The notes beneath the pieces were generated by a model. The model saw nothing but the letters and a program-made list of their open reading frames with translations, had not been told where the DNA came from and searched no databases. Both the position numbers and the translations under genes were made by a program. A stretch of DNA of 64,000 nucleotides. It comes from Martinezella hainanensis. GTDB lineage: Bacteria > Pseudomonadota > Alphaproteobacteria > Rhizobiales > Rhizobiaceae. The first letter of the stretch is position 1. Each line of letters begins with the position of its first letter. Shown one piece after another: positions 25,516 to 33,132 of the stretch. The stretch is taken from NCBI RefSeq assembly GCF_900094555.1, contig NZ_FMAC01000005.1, forward strand, positions 248,001 through 312,000. Reading direction: 5' to 3'.

Positions 25516-26547
25516 ATGGCCGAGCAGAATTATGCGCCTCTGTCGCTTGTCGTCAGAATGCCGCTCGCGAGTTCATTCCATGATACTAGCGTGCAGCTAC
25601 AGGATTGCAGCGTCGCGTTGACCCTCGATCTTGGCGGCGGCCCCAAAACCGCTGTGAGTGAACCGGAACCGATCGGTACATTCAATGGTTTGCCGGTGAT
25701 GGCGCAAGTTCGCTTTAGCTATGACTATAACCGCAGCGAGAATGAACTCACCATTCATGGAAATGATGATCGCACGCGCGATCAGCTCCAGATCACGACA
25801 TTCCTGCACAGCGACGCCAAGCAGCTCTCCAGTGGCACACAGCGACCGGAGTTTCACACGACCCCGAACGATGTCGGCATCAACCATCCCATCACCAACA
25901 TCTGGGCAGATCATGTCGCGAAAACGCCACTGCTCGATCAGATGCTGCGGGAGACGGCCCATCGCTGCAATGACCTGTTGGTTGATGCCGCTATCGAGTG
26001 TGGTGTGGACAGCGTCTCCGAACTCGGGACAGCCCCGATCGTTACTCTCGACAATCTCGCCGACTACGAGCGCATGTATGGCAGGCCGGTCACGACGGAG
26101 GCCATCACCGATAAGGTTGCGGAGATTGCCGAGATGCAGGCCATCATATCCTCCACTTACGTCGGTGTCGTCACCTGGCGAGCGCGTCGTAACTTCGCCA
26201 ACGTCATCGGCAGTACGCGCGACCCAAAGGTGGGGAGGTCCTCGTGGATTCGTTTGTGGAAAGAAAAATGCAACAGGGGAGAAAGACCCGAACGTTGCAC
26301 ATCTCATAATTGGTTCAGCAACCAGCGCCGCGACTGCCACGGTAGTCTTGTTGGCGGGCATGTGATTCCGGGAAGGGAGGCACTAGACGAACCGAATGGT
26401 GCAAGGGTTTTCATTTTTCCCATATGCAAGACGCACAATGCCAACGACGGTTGCTACATGCACGCGGTACGCAATACAAAAGGGGTCCAGCTGCGATATG
26501 GGCCAATACCGCTGGATGCTTTCCTGGAGGAATCGTCTGACGTGTGA
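25516..26547 (+). CDS. Unknown protein with a Cys/His-rich, HNH-like C-terminal segment
   Basis: A 343-residue protein of lower GC and less biased codon use than its neighbours. Residues 1-120 look beta-rich. The C-terminal 90 residues hold a Cys/His set: CTSHNWF, then CHGSLVGGHVI, then FPICKTHNAND and a further Cys. A 'GGHV' followed at about 20 residues by a P-x-C-x-x-H-N motif resembles zinc-binding treble-clef/HNH-like domains. No signal peptide is visible. GGAGG lies eight bases ahead of the ATG. The gene lies between two diverged copies of a gene pair, so it was probably gained with or by that duplication. Whether it is a nuclease is inference only. Confidence 0.7.
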   Translation: MAEQNYAPLSLVVRMPLASSFHDTSVQLQDCSVALTLDLGGGPKTAVSEPEPIGTFNGLPVMAQVRFSYDYNRSENELTIHGNDDRTRDQLQITTFLHSDAKQLSSGTQRPEFHTTPNDVGINHPITNIWADHVAKTPLLDQMLRETAHRCNDLLVDAAIECGVDSVSELGTAPIVTLDNLADYERMYGRPVTTEAITDKVAEIAEMQAIISSTYVGVVTWRARRNFANVIGSTRDPKVGRSSWIRLWKEKCNRGERPERCTSHNWFSNQRRDCHGSLVGGHVIPGREALDEPNGARVFIFPICKTHNANDGCYMHAVRNTKGVQLRYGPIPLDAFLEESSDV

Positions 26548-26583
26548 CTTTCGCCCGAAAGCAGGCGACGCTCCCATTACAGA

Positions 26584-26720
26584 GACGTCGGCGCATTCTG
26601 CAATCCACGCACCAATCTGAACCATGCTGCTGATATCATTCGTCGCGTGTTCTCATGCAGGAGATGGCGCGCATGATGAATTGGGTCTCGAGGGTGGAGG
26701 CGGTAGAATCTCACCCCGTA
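26584..26720 (+). pseudogene. Decayed copy of the 88-aa gene
   Basis: The run GGCGCATTCT... at 26590 onwards matches the 3' half of the gene at 24863-25129: 'GAF-NPRTN-NHAADI-R' can be read in the first part. One base is missing between 26632 and 26655, which shifts the frame, and the original stop codon is lost. No start codon or 5' half remains. It is a remnant whose neighbour on the other strand, the tautomerase gene, is intact. Confidence 0.7.
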
Positions 26721-26721
26721 C

Positions 26722-26756
26722 GTGGCCTGGCGGTCGAATGGGAACCGCCAGGCCAC
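26722..26756. terminator. Perfect hairpin between the decayed 88-aa copy and the tautomerase gene
   Basis: GTGGCCTGGCGGT (26722-26734) and ACCGCCAGGCCAC (26744-26756) form a perfect 13-bp stem with a 9-nt loop, 20 bp downstream of the tautomerase stop on the minus strand. No T-tract is present. The same hairpin with one mismatch occurs in the left copy. Confidence 0.65.
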
Positions 26757-26776
26757 GAGCTTGAAATCGGGTCGTT

Positions 26777-26962
26777 TCAGCTATCCGATTTCAGCTTTCC
26801 TGCTGTTGCCCAGAACTCCTTCGAAATCTCGGTGATGATGATTTCGACCGATTCCGGCGGGCAAGCGAGTGTTTCGACAGCGGCCTTCGTTGCTTCGCGA
26901 ACGAAAGCGCGCTTCTGGTCCTGTGTACGGCCGGGATGCATTTCCAAGCGCAGGATGGGCAT
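26777..26962 (-). CDS. 4-oxalocrotonate tautomerase-family enzyme
   Basis: A 61-residue protein, the length of the single-domain tautomerases that form hexamers. After Met removal it starts with the catalytic Pro1 (PILRLEMHPGRT) and has Arg11, the second key residue of the 4-OT group. A 'PPESVEIIITEI' core beta-strand follows. Such enzymes isomerise or hydrate unsaturated keto acids or halogenated acrylates; the true substrate is unknown here. It is divergent from the LysR gene at 27078, which probably controls it. Confidence 0.88.
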   Translation of the reverse strand: MPILRLEMHPGRTQDQKRAFVREATKAAVETLACPPESVEIIITEISKEFWATAGKLKSDS

Positions 26963-27077
26963 GGTAACTCCTTGAGAGACTATCGCCTGACATCAGGCGT
27001 CCCGGACTATCTTGCAAAACCAGTTGGCGATAAATACGCTCCTATTTGCTTCATTCCGAACCTATAGGTATGCAATC

Positions 27078-27962
27078 ATGGACAAGTTGGCAGGGATGGC
27101 CATGTTCGTCAGAGTGGTCGAGCAGGGCAGTTTTGCCGCCGCTGCCGACATCAGCCTGGTGTCGTCAGCTATGGTCGCCAAACATATCAGGACGATCGAA
27201 CAACGGCTCGGCGCACGCCTGCTTCACCGCACCACACGCCGTCATCAACTGACCGAGGTCGGCAAACTTTATTACGAGCGCTGCAAGACGGTACTGGCGG
27301 AAGTGGAGCTTGCCGAGCAATCGGCATCCGAACTGCAATCAGCGCCGCGCGGGCGCCTGCGGCTCGTCGCCCCCGTCAGTTTCGGGACGCAAAGCCTCGT
27401 GCCGGCGCTCGTCGACTATCTGCATCAGAATCTTGACGTCAGCGTCGACCTGGCGCTCGACAATAATCCGCATGATCTGATCGGCGAAGGCTACGAACTC
27501 GGTATCCACATCGGCGATCTGACGGACACCAACCTTGTGGCTCGTCCGCTGAAGCCTTATCGGCGCGTGCTCGCGGCATCGCCGGATTATCTGGACCGCT
27601 GTGGCAGGCCGCAGATCCCCGAGGATCTCGTCAATCACATGTGTCTCGGCCATTCCTATTGGCGTCTGCAGGGCCGCTGGCATCTGGTCGGCCCGGAAGG
27701 AGAAACCCGCGAGATTACCATCAAGGGCAGGTTCACCACCAACCAGGGGGGAGCTCTGCGCGTTGCCGCCCTGCACGGAGCAGGTATCGCGTTGCAGCCG
27801 GAACTGCTTTTGGCTGCCGATCTCGATGCCGGCCGGCTTGAGGCGGTATTGCCTCTCTGGTCATACAAGCCGACACCGATGCATCTGGTCTATGCGCCGG
27901 ATCGGCGCCCGACAGCCATGTTGCGTAGCGCCATCGATTTTCTCGTTGCTCGCTTTGGCTGA
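27078..27962 (+). CDS. LysR-family transcriptional regulator
   Basis: About 294 residues from the ATG at 27078, where the typical LysR start (DKLAGMAMFVRVVEQGSFAAAA) begins; a frame open to 27012 adds an unlikely tail. The winged helix-turn-helix lies in residues 1-65, followed by the periplasmic-binding-like effector domain. The subgroup with 'M-x-x-F-V-R-V-V-E-x-G-S-F' is large and often regulates an adjacent divergent enzyme gene, here the tautomerase. Confidence 0.9.
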   Translation: MDKLAGMAMFVRVVEQGSFAAAADISLVSSAMVAKHIRTIEQRLGARLLHRTTRRHQLTEVGKLYYERCKTVLAEVELAEQSASELQSAPRGRLRLVAPVSFGTQSLVPALVDYLHQNLDVSVDLALDNNPHDLIGEGYELGIHIGDLTDTNLVARPLKPYRRVLAASPDYLDRCGRPQIPEDLVNHMCLGHSYWRLQGRWHLVGPEGETREITIKGRFTTNQGGALRVAALHGAGIALQPELLLAADLDAGRLEAVLPLWSYKPTPMHLVYAPDRRPTAMLRSAIDFLVARFG

Positions 27963-27993
27963 CATCTCTCCTCTTTCATCGGATGCGAATCCA

Positions 27994-28011
27994 TGATCAA
28001 AACTGATCATT
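27994..28011. promoter_or_regulatory. Inverted repeat ahead of the LacI-type gene
   Basis: ATGATCA (27994-28000), AAAC, TGATCAT (28005-28011) is a perfect 7-bp inverted repeat ending 18 bp before the start codon of the LacI-type regulator. Its position supports autorepression. Confidence 0.6.
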
Positions 28012-28029
28012 GGCTTGGGTGAGGAGAAC

Positions 28030-29034
28030 ATGGTCAAGGTCACGTTGAAGGATGTGGCGGCTGCGGCAGGTGTGGGAGCAGCCACCGTCGAGCGTGCGCT
28101 CAACGGCCGCGGCAATGTTTTGCCGGAGACGGCGGAAAAGATATTCATCGCGGCCAAGCGGCTCGGCTATCGTACGCCGATTGCCGGAGCAAGGCATGGT
28201 CTGGTGCGGATCGAAGTCGTGTTGCTTCGACCTGAGACCTATTTCTACTCAAGGCTCAATCGCGCTTTCGAGCGTATCGCTGCCCTGCTCGACAAAGATA
28301 TCCAGATCCAGCGGACCTTCGCCAGGGAAGACGATCCCGCCGACTTCTCGCGCCACATCGCCAATCCACAGGCGCGGCGCTCCGCCTTGATCGTCGTCGC
28401 GCCCGATCACCCCGATGTGGTCGGCAGCGTCCGCAAGGCTGCCAGCGGCGGCACACCTGTCGTCCAGATCATGACGCGGCCAGCGCTGGAACTGCCTTAT
28501 GTCGGTATCGACAATGAAGCGGCCGGTCGCACTGCTGCCTTCTACATGGCGCGCATGCAGGCGGATATCTCAGGCACGTTCGTCGCGCTCTGCCACAGCG
28601 GCGCTTACGAGAACCACAAGGCACGCATCCGCGGCTTTTCCAACTATCTGCGCGATCATGCGAACCCCTTGCATCGTTTCGTCGAGGTCATGTTCGACGA
28701 GGACGATGAAATGAAGACGATCGAGCTGCTGACGAGCGCCTTCGCCAGATATCCCGACATTGCCGGCCTCTATAGCGCCGGCGGCGACAATGCAGCGATC
28801 GCGACCGTTTTGCGCCGGTATTGTCGGCGGCCGGTCTTCTGGGTTGGACATGAATTGTCCGATGTGACGCGCGCCTATCTCAAAGAAGGCCTGATGACCA
28901 TCGTTCTTGACCAGGCTCCGGAGGTTCAGGCGCGCCGTGCCATCGATCTGACGCTGAAGCGACTGGGTCTGATCGATACCGATATCGACCCTGAGCCAGT
29001 CCGTTTTCTGACGGTTACCGCCGAAAACCTTTGA
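28030..29034 (+). CDS. LacI-family transcriptional regulator
   Basis: About 334 residues from the ATG at 28030, chosen because GAGGAG precedes it by a few bases; an ATG at 28015 is further from it. The HTH is VTLKDVAAAAGVGAATVERALNG, followed by a sugar-binding-like domain with 'YVGIDNEAAGRTAAFYMARM' typical of the ribose/xylose-type group. No transporter or enzyme lies on the same strand, so its target is not visible in the neighbourhood. A short inverted repeat precedes the gene. Confidence 0.88.
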   Translation: MVKVTLKDVAAAAGVGAATVERALNGRGNVLPETAEKIFIAAKRLGYRTPIAGARHGLVRIEVVLLRPETYFYSRLNRAFERIAALLDKDIQIQRTFAREDDPADFSRHIANPQARRSALIVVAPDHPDVVGSVRKAASGGTPVVQIMTRPALELPYVGIDNEAAGRTAAFYMARMQADISGTFVALCHSGAYENHKARIRGFSNYLRDHANPLHRFVEVMFDEDDEMKTIELLTSAFARYPDIAGLYSAGGDNAAIATVLRRYCRRPVFWVGHELSDVTRAYLKEGLMTIVLDQAPEVQARRAIDLTLKRLGLIDTDIDPEPVRFLTVTAENL

Positions 29035-29075
29035 CACAGGTTTGCCACAGCCCCGGATTTCGCGCCCTTCGCAGC

Positions 29076-29942
29076 CTATTTGCTAACGGAAATCAGCCAG
29101 TCGCGAAATATCTCCGCTTCGCTGGAAAGGCGGTCGGCCGGCAGCAGCCAGTAGCTTTTGTCGGTATCCAATGACGTGTCGGACAGGGTAACCAATGTGC
29201 CATTGGTGAGTTCGTCTGAGATCAAGGCCGTCGGGCAGAGGCCGATGCCTTGCCCGCCGATCACGGATCCGATCATCAATCCGAAATCGGCAAAGATCGG
29301 ACCGGGTTTCAGAGGCCGGCGGATATTCTCAAGCGCAAACCATTGTGTCCAGGCGGCCGTCGTTTCATCATGCAGGAGGTCGAGATCGAGAAGATCGGCC
29401 GGCCTTCTGATCGGTCCGTGACGACGCTCGTACTCCGCAGAGCAGGTTGGCCGCGTTTCGGCGGGCAATAGGGAAACCGCATTGACCGCCGGCCTTGGTC
29501 CATGGCGGATCAACAGATCGACGCTTGCCGCCTCCGGCGTCCTCGCATCGAGTGCATAGACGATATTGATCTGAATTTCGGGGTATTGCTTCTTGAACGC
29601 CTGCAGCCGCGGTATCAGCCAACGGGTGGCGACGGAAGCAATACACGCCACGCTGACAGGCCGGTTGGTGCCGGCAAGCCGCAACTTCCGGGCGGCGATG
29701 TCGATTTGTCCGAGACCGCTTGCAACCACCGCTCCGAATTCGCGACCGGCTATCGTCGCCGTGACACCGCGGGCATGACGCGTAAAGAGCTTGATACCGA
29801 GCCATTCCTCCAGCGCACGCACATGCTGGCTCACGCCCGCGGCGGTGAGATTGAGTTCAGCAGCCGCCTTGGCGAAACTCTCATGACGAATGGCGGCCTC
29901 GAAGGCTCGAAGGGAGGCAAGCGGGACATGTTGCATGTTCAT
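29076..29942 (-). CDS. LysR-family regulator of the GcvA type
   Basis: A 288-residue protein whose N-terminus (QHVPLASLRAFEAAIRH, then 'SFAKAAAELNLTAAGVSQHVRALE') is typical of GcvA-like LysR regulators. The effector domain follows with the usual 'RLIPRLQAF'-like element near residue 110. It is divergent from the DUF1989 gene at 30065, its likely target. The start is 29942 or 29936; neither has a clear ribosome binding site, and the operator palindrome begins only three bases upstream. Confidence 0.88.
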   Translation of the reverse strand: MNMQHVPLASLRAFEAAIRHESFAKAAAELNLTAAGVSQHVRALEEWLGIKLFTRHARGVTATIAGREFGAVVASGLGQIDIAARKLRLAGTNRPVSVACIASVATRWLIPRLQAFKKQYPEIQINIVYALDARTPEAASVDLLIRHGPRPAVNAVSLLPAETRPTCSAEYERRHGPIRRPADLLDLDLLHDETTAAWTQWFALENIRRPLKPGPIFADFGLMIGSVIGGQGIGLCPTALISDELTNGTLVTLSDTSLDTDKSYWLLPADRLSSEAEIFRDWLISVSK

Positions 29943-29944
29943 AA

Positions 29945-29963
29945 GGCTAAGTAAGACTTAGCC
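29945..29963. promoter_or_regulatory. Palindrome in the LysR-DUF1989 divergent promoter
   Basis: GGCTAAGT (29945-29952), AAG, ACTTAGCC (29956-29963) is a perfect 8-bp inverted repeat with a 3-bp centre and contains the T-N11-A pattern of LysR-type sites. It abuts the LysR start codon, so occupancy should repress the regulator's own gene. Confidence 0.7.
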
Positions 29964-30064
29964 AAAGCGCAAGCCCGATCACCGTTGCGCAGGGGCCTGA
30001 TATCCTTACAGTGCTGCCATAATGAATGTCTCGGCCCTAAATCGGTGAGGAATGAAAAGTCATC

Positions 30065-30925
30065 ATGAGCAGTAGTTTCGATATGCCCGTTCCCGCTGAT
30101 GCCGAGGAGCGGCGCGGCAAGCCACCCGTTGTCGTCTATCCGAACGGGACGCTACCGCCGGCCGACATGGATATGCTGCAAGCGGCAAGGCAAACCATGA
30201 CTAAAACGGCCGAAACCATCGTGGCCCCGCGCGAAGGCGGTAGTTTTCGCGTGCCGAAGGGACATTTCTTCCGCATTGTCAGCGTGGAGGGATCACAGGT
30301 AGGCGATCTCAATCTGTGGAATGCGGCTGATCTCTCGGAGCGATTCTTCAGCGGCAAGACGCGCGCGCTGCACGCAACCCATGTCGGTGTCGGCGATCGG
30401 CTGTGGAGCACGTTGCCTTATCTGCGGTCAATGGCAACGATAACCCATGATACGCTCGGCTGGTATGGCTGGGACGCGGATGGGGCCGGCGTTCACGACG
30501 TCATCGGTACGCGCTGCGATCCCTACACGAATCGACTCCTGAAGGGCGATGATTATCATCATTGCTGCCATTCGAACCTGTCGCGCGCGCTTGCCAAGGA
30601 AATGGATATCTCCGTTCAGGAGGCGGAATTCCATGTTCACGATGTGCTGAACGTCTTCATGTGCACCGGCTTTACCCGCGATACCCACCAATATTTCATG
30701 AAGGCAAGCCCGGTGCGGCCGGGCGATTTCATTGAGTTCTTTGCTGAGATCGATCTTCTCGGCGCGCTTTCAGCCTGCCCAGGTGGTGATTGTGGCAGCG
30801 AGCACTCGAGCGATACGGTGCCCTGTTATCCGTTGCTGGTCGAAATCTGGCGGCCCGAGCCTGAAAGCCTTGTTGGGCGAATATTCCCGGAACGCAATGC
30901 CTATCCGAGGACGCACGGCCTGTAA
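30065..30925 (+). CDS. DUF1989 (urea carboxylase-associated) family protein
   Basis: A 286-residue cytosolic protein of the DUF1989 family, whose members often accompany urea carboxylase. Visible family features are 'GSFRVPKGHFFRIVSVEG', 'QVGDLNLWNA', 'TRALHATHVGVGDRLWS', 'GTRCDPYTNRLL' and the C-terminal 'CPGGDCGSEHSSDTVPC'. The conserved Cys and His residues suggest a metal or redox role. No urea amidolyase gene is in the window. It is divergent from a GcvA-type LysR gene, with a clear palindrome between them. Confidence 0.85.
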   Translation: MSSSFDMPVPADAEERRGKPPVVVYPNGTLPPADMDMLQAARQTMTKTAETIVAPREGGSFRVPKGHFFRIVSVEGSQVGDLNLWNAADLSERFFSGKTRALHATHVGVGDRLWSTLPYLRSMATITHDTLGWYGWDADGAGVHDVIGTRCDPYTNRLLKGDDYHHCCHSNLSRALAKEMDISVQEAEFHVHDVLNVFMCTGFTRDTHQYFMKASPVRPGDFIEFFAEIDLLGALSACPGGDCGSEHSSDTVPCYPLLVEIWRPEPESLVGRIFPERNAYPRTHGL

Positions 30926-30945
30926 GCTCGGCCATCGGCGGCTTT

Positions 30946-30983
30946 AAAAAAAACATTGCCGGCGGTGTTCTCCGCCGGCAATG
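30946..30983 (-). terminator. Rho-independent terminator of the small secreted-protein gene
   Basis: CATTGCCGGCGG (30954-30965) and CCGCCGGCAATG (30972-30983) form a perfect 12-bp stem with a six-base loop. On the minus strand the stem is followed by a run of eight T (complement of 30946-30953), so it ends the gene at 31035-31388. It may also end the opposing DUF1989 transcript less efficiently. Confidence 0.85.
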
Positions 30984-31034
30984 CAAAAAGCATCCATCAA
31001 GCCAAGCGCACGAGGGCGAGGCTCGACTGATTTG

Positions 31035-31388
31035 TTAGTTACAAACGCGAACGCGCTCGTAATGCCAACCGTCGTCATACTGGTTCTCGACCTGGCGGCT
31101 TTCGAACCAGCATCTCGGCGGCGGCGGCGCTACTTCGTACACCGGACCCCTGTTGGCAAGGGCGCCGCCAACGATCAGGCCGCCGAGGAGACCCGCGGCA
31201 ACACCGCCGGCGATCGCGCCGCCATTGCCATGGTGATGATGGCGACGCCAATCGTCATGGCCACGCCAGTCGCCGCGATAGGGACCGCGGCCGTCGTAAT
31301 ACTGCGCCTGTGCGTTGGTGACTGGCGCCAATGCGCCGCCTACCACTGCAGCGGCCAGCATAACCGTAAGAACCGTCTTCTTTATCAT
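31035..31388 (-). CDS. Small secreted protein with glycine zipper
   Basis: About 117 residues from the ATG at 31388, which has GGAGG nine bases upstream. Residues 1-28 form a signal peptide ending in NAQA. Next comes a His/Arg/Gly-rich segment with a short His run, then a glycine zipper (GGAIAGGVAAGLLGGLIVGG, in part) and a C-terminal Cys pair (CWFE...RVCN). Glycine zippers insert in membranes or form pores in other families. Rhizobia carry several such proteins of unknown function; I cannot say more. Confidence 0.75.
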   Translation of the reverse strand: MIKKTVLTVMLAAAVVGGALAPVTNAQAQYYDGRGPYRGDWRGHDDWRRHHHHGNGGAIAGGVAAGLLGGLIVGGALANRGPVYEVAPPPPRCWFESRQVENQYDDGWHYERVRVCN

Positions 31389-31550
31389 GACTACCTCCAA
31401 AGCAGCCTTTGTGCTCAGCGAAATACGCGAGTCATCTAATCAACGTATTAAGCATGATTATGTTCAGCTGAATATTTTATGAATGCGCCGTTCATCATGC
31501 GATAGACGGCAAAATCGCGCGTCTCAATGGCCTCTGATGGGGGGATCTTG

Positions 31551-32162
31551 TCAATTTGAAGGCACTCGTCGCGTCGCTTCGATCCATTCGCGTGTTCGCG
31601 ATTCGGGGTCAGGATTACGCGTGATGTCGGTCACGACGGCGGCAATGTCGGCGCCGTGCCCGAATACACCGGCAAGGCGTTCGACGCTCAGGCCGCCGAT
31701 CGCCACGAGCGGTATATTGCCGATGCGGGCCTTCCACTGGCCGATGCGCTCCAGCCCCTGTGGTGCCCAGGGCATGGCCTTGAGAATGGTCGGATAGATC
31801 GGTCCAAGCGCTATGTAATCGGGTTCGGCAGCAAGCGCCGTTGCCAATTCCGCCTGGTCGTGCGTCGACAGCCCAAGCTTCAATCCGGCTGCACGAATAG
31901 CAGTGAGGTCGGCGGTAGCGAGATCCTCCTGGCCGAGATGGATGAAATCGCAGCCCTCCTCGATCGCCAGCTGCCAATAGTCATTGACGATCAATTGGCA
32001 CTCATGCGCGGCGCAAATTGCCTTCGATTCGCGAATTTCCGCACGGATCTCAGGCGTTGAGCGATCCTTGACGCGCAACTGTACCAGTTTGACGCCGAGC
32101 GGCACGAGCCGCCTTATCCAGGCGGCGCTATCGATGATCAGATAGAATGGGTCCAACATCAT
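31551..32162 (-). CDS. thiE: Thiamine phosphate synthase
   Basis: ThiE joins the pyrimidine and thiazole phosphates to give thiamine phosphate. The 203-residue barrel protein shows 'QLRVKDRS' near residue 30, the VNDYW phosphate-pocket element, 'DFIHLGQEDL' and 'ALGPIYPTI'. It is the last gene of the thiCOSGE operon and its start overlaps thiG by ATGA. The fold and motif set make it clear despite being shorter than some ThiE proteins. Confidence 0.92.
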   Translation of the reverse strand: MMLDPFYLIIDSAAWIRRLVPLGVKLVQLRVKDRSTPEIRAEIRESKAICAAHECQLIVNDYWQLAIEEGCDFIHLGQEDLATADLTAIRAAGLKLGLSTHDQAELATALAAEPDYIALGPIYPTILKAMPWAPQGLERIGQWKARIGNIPLVAIGGLSVERLAGVFGHGADIAAVVTDITRNPDPESRTREWIEATRRVPSN

Positions 32163-32932
32163 GAGAAAACTGCCTTTCCAATGACGGGTGTCGATGGCAC
32201 GGCCATGTCGCGCGGTTCCAGCATGCCAGCGCCAAATGCCTGACTGCCGGCATCAATCGCCCTGGCGAAAGCCTCCGCCATCGTCGCCGGATCGCCGGCG
32301 CCGGCAACGGCTGTGTTCAAGAGCACGGCATCGAAACCCAGTTCCATGACGGTGGTCGCGTGCGACGGCCTGCCGATGCCGGCATCCACAATCAGCGGCA
32401 CCTCGGGAAAATGTGCCCGCATCGAGCGTAGAGCTGAGAGATTGAGCGGTCCCGCTGCCGTTCCGATCGGCGCGCACCAGGGCATCAGCACCTTGCATCC
32501 GGCTTCCAGCAGTCGTTCGGCGACGACGAGATCGTCCGTCGTGTAAGGGAAGACCTCGAATCCTTCATCGGTGAGGATTTTTGCTGATTCCAGCAGCGCG
32601 AAGACATCGGGCTGCAGCGTATCGTGGTTGCCGATCACCTCTAGCTTGATCCAGTTGGTCCGGAAGACTTCGCGCGCCATTTTCGCCGTTAGCACTGCCT
32701 CGGAAACGCCGTGGCAGCCGGCGGTATTGGGAAGGACGCGAACGCCGAGCCCGCGAATCATCTCGAAGAATGCCCCGCCATTGCGCCCGCCGGCCGTTTC
32801 CCGTCGTAGCGACACGGTCACGATGCCGGTTTGCGAACGCTTGACAGCTTCCGCCAGCACGGCCGGGGAGGGGTAGCGCGCCGTGCCGAGAAGGAGGCGT
32901 GATGCGATTTGGGTTCCGTAGAGTTCGAGCAC
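32159..32932 (-). CDS. thiG: Thiazole synthase
   Basis: ThiG makes the thiazole ring of thiamine from 1-deoxy-D-xylulose 5-phosphate, ThiS-thiocarboxylate and dehydroglycine. The 257-residue barrel carries the Schiff-base lysine in 'WIKLEVIGN' and the C-terminal phosphate loop 'DAGIGRPSHATTVMELGFDAVLLN'. It follows thiS closely and overlaps thiE, as in other rhizobia. Confidence 0.96.
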   Translation of the reverse strand: MLELYGTQIASRLLLGTARYPSPAVLAEAVKRSQTGIVTVSLRRETAGGRNGGAFFEMIRGLGVRVLPNTAGCHGVSEAVLTAKMAREVFRTNWIKLEVIGNHDTLQPDVFALLESAKILTDEGFEVFPYTTDDLVVAERLLEAGCKVLMPWCAPIGTAAGPLNLSALRSMRAHFPEVPLIVDAGIGRPSHATTVMELGFDAVLLNTAVAGAGDPATMAEAFARAIDAGSQAFGAGMLEPRDMAVPSTPVIGKAVFS

Positions 32933-32934
32933 GG

Positions 32935-33132
32935 TCAGCCTCCCTGCATTGGCGTGAGGATTTCGATTCTGTCATTGTCGGCTAATGTATGGTCGCTGCG
33001 CTCGTCGCTATGGACGAGCTCGCCGTTGACGGCGGTTGCCAGCCATTCGCCCTCGTATTCGAGCACAGCGAGAAGCTGCGAGAGCGTGGTTGCGTCGACG
33101 ATCTGTGCTTCGCCATTGATGATCAGGCGCAT
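32935..33132 (-). CDS. thiS: Sulfur carrier protein
   Basis: A 65-residue ubiquitin-like protein ending in Gly-Gly, the residues that become the thiocarboxylate donating sulfur to the thiazole. 'ATAVNGELV' and 'DRIEILTPMQGG' are typical. Its start overlaps the end of thiO by ten bases, and it ends two bases before thiG. Confidence 0.94.
   Translation of the reverse strand: MRLIINGEAQIVDATTLSQLLAVLEYEGEWLATAVNGELVHSDERSDHTLADNDRIEILTPMQGG

Noticed and set aside
24863..26962. Insertion sequence or integron cassette as the source of the inserted gene
   Set aside because: No transposase, integrase, terminal inverted repeat or attC-like site was found; only the direct duplication is visible.
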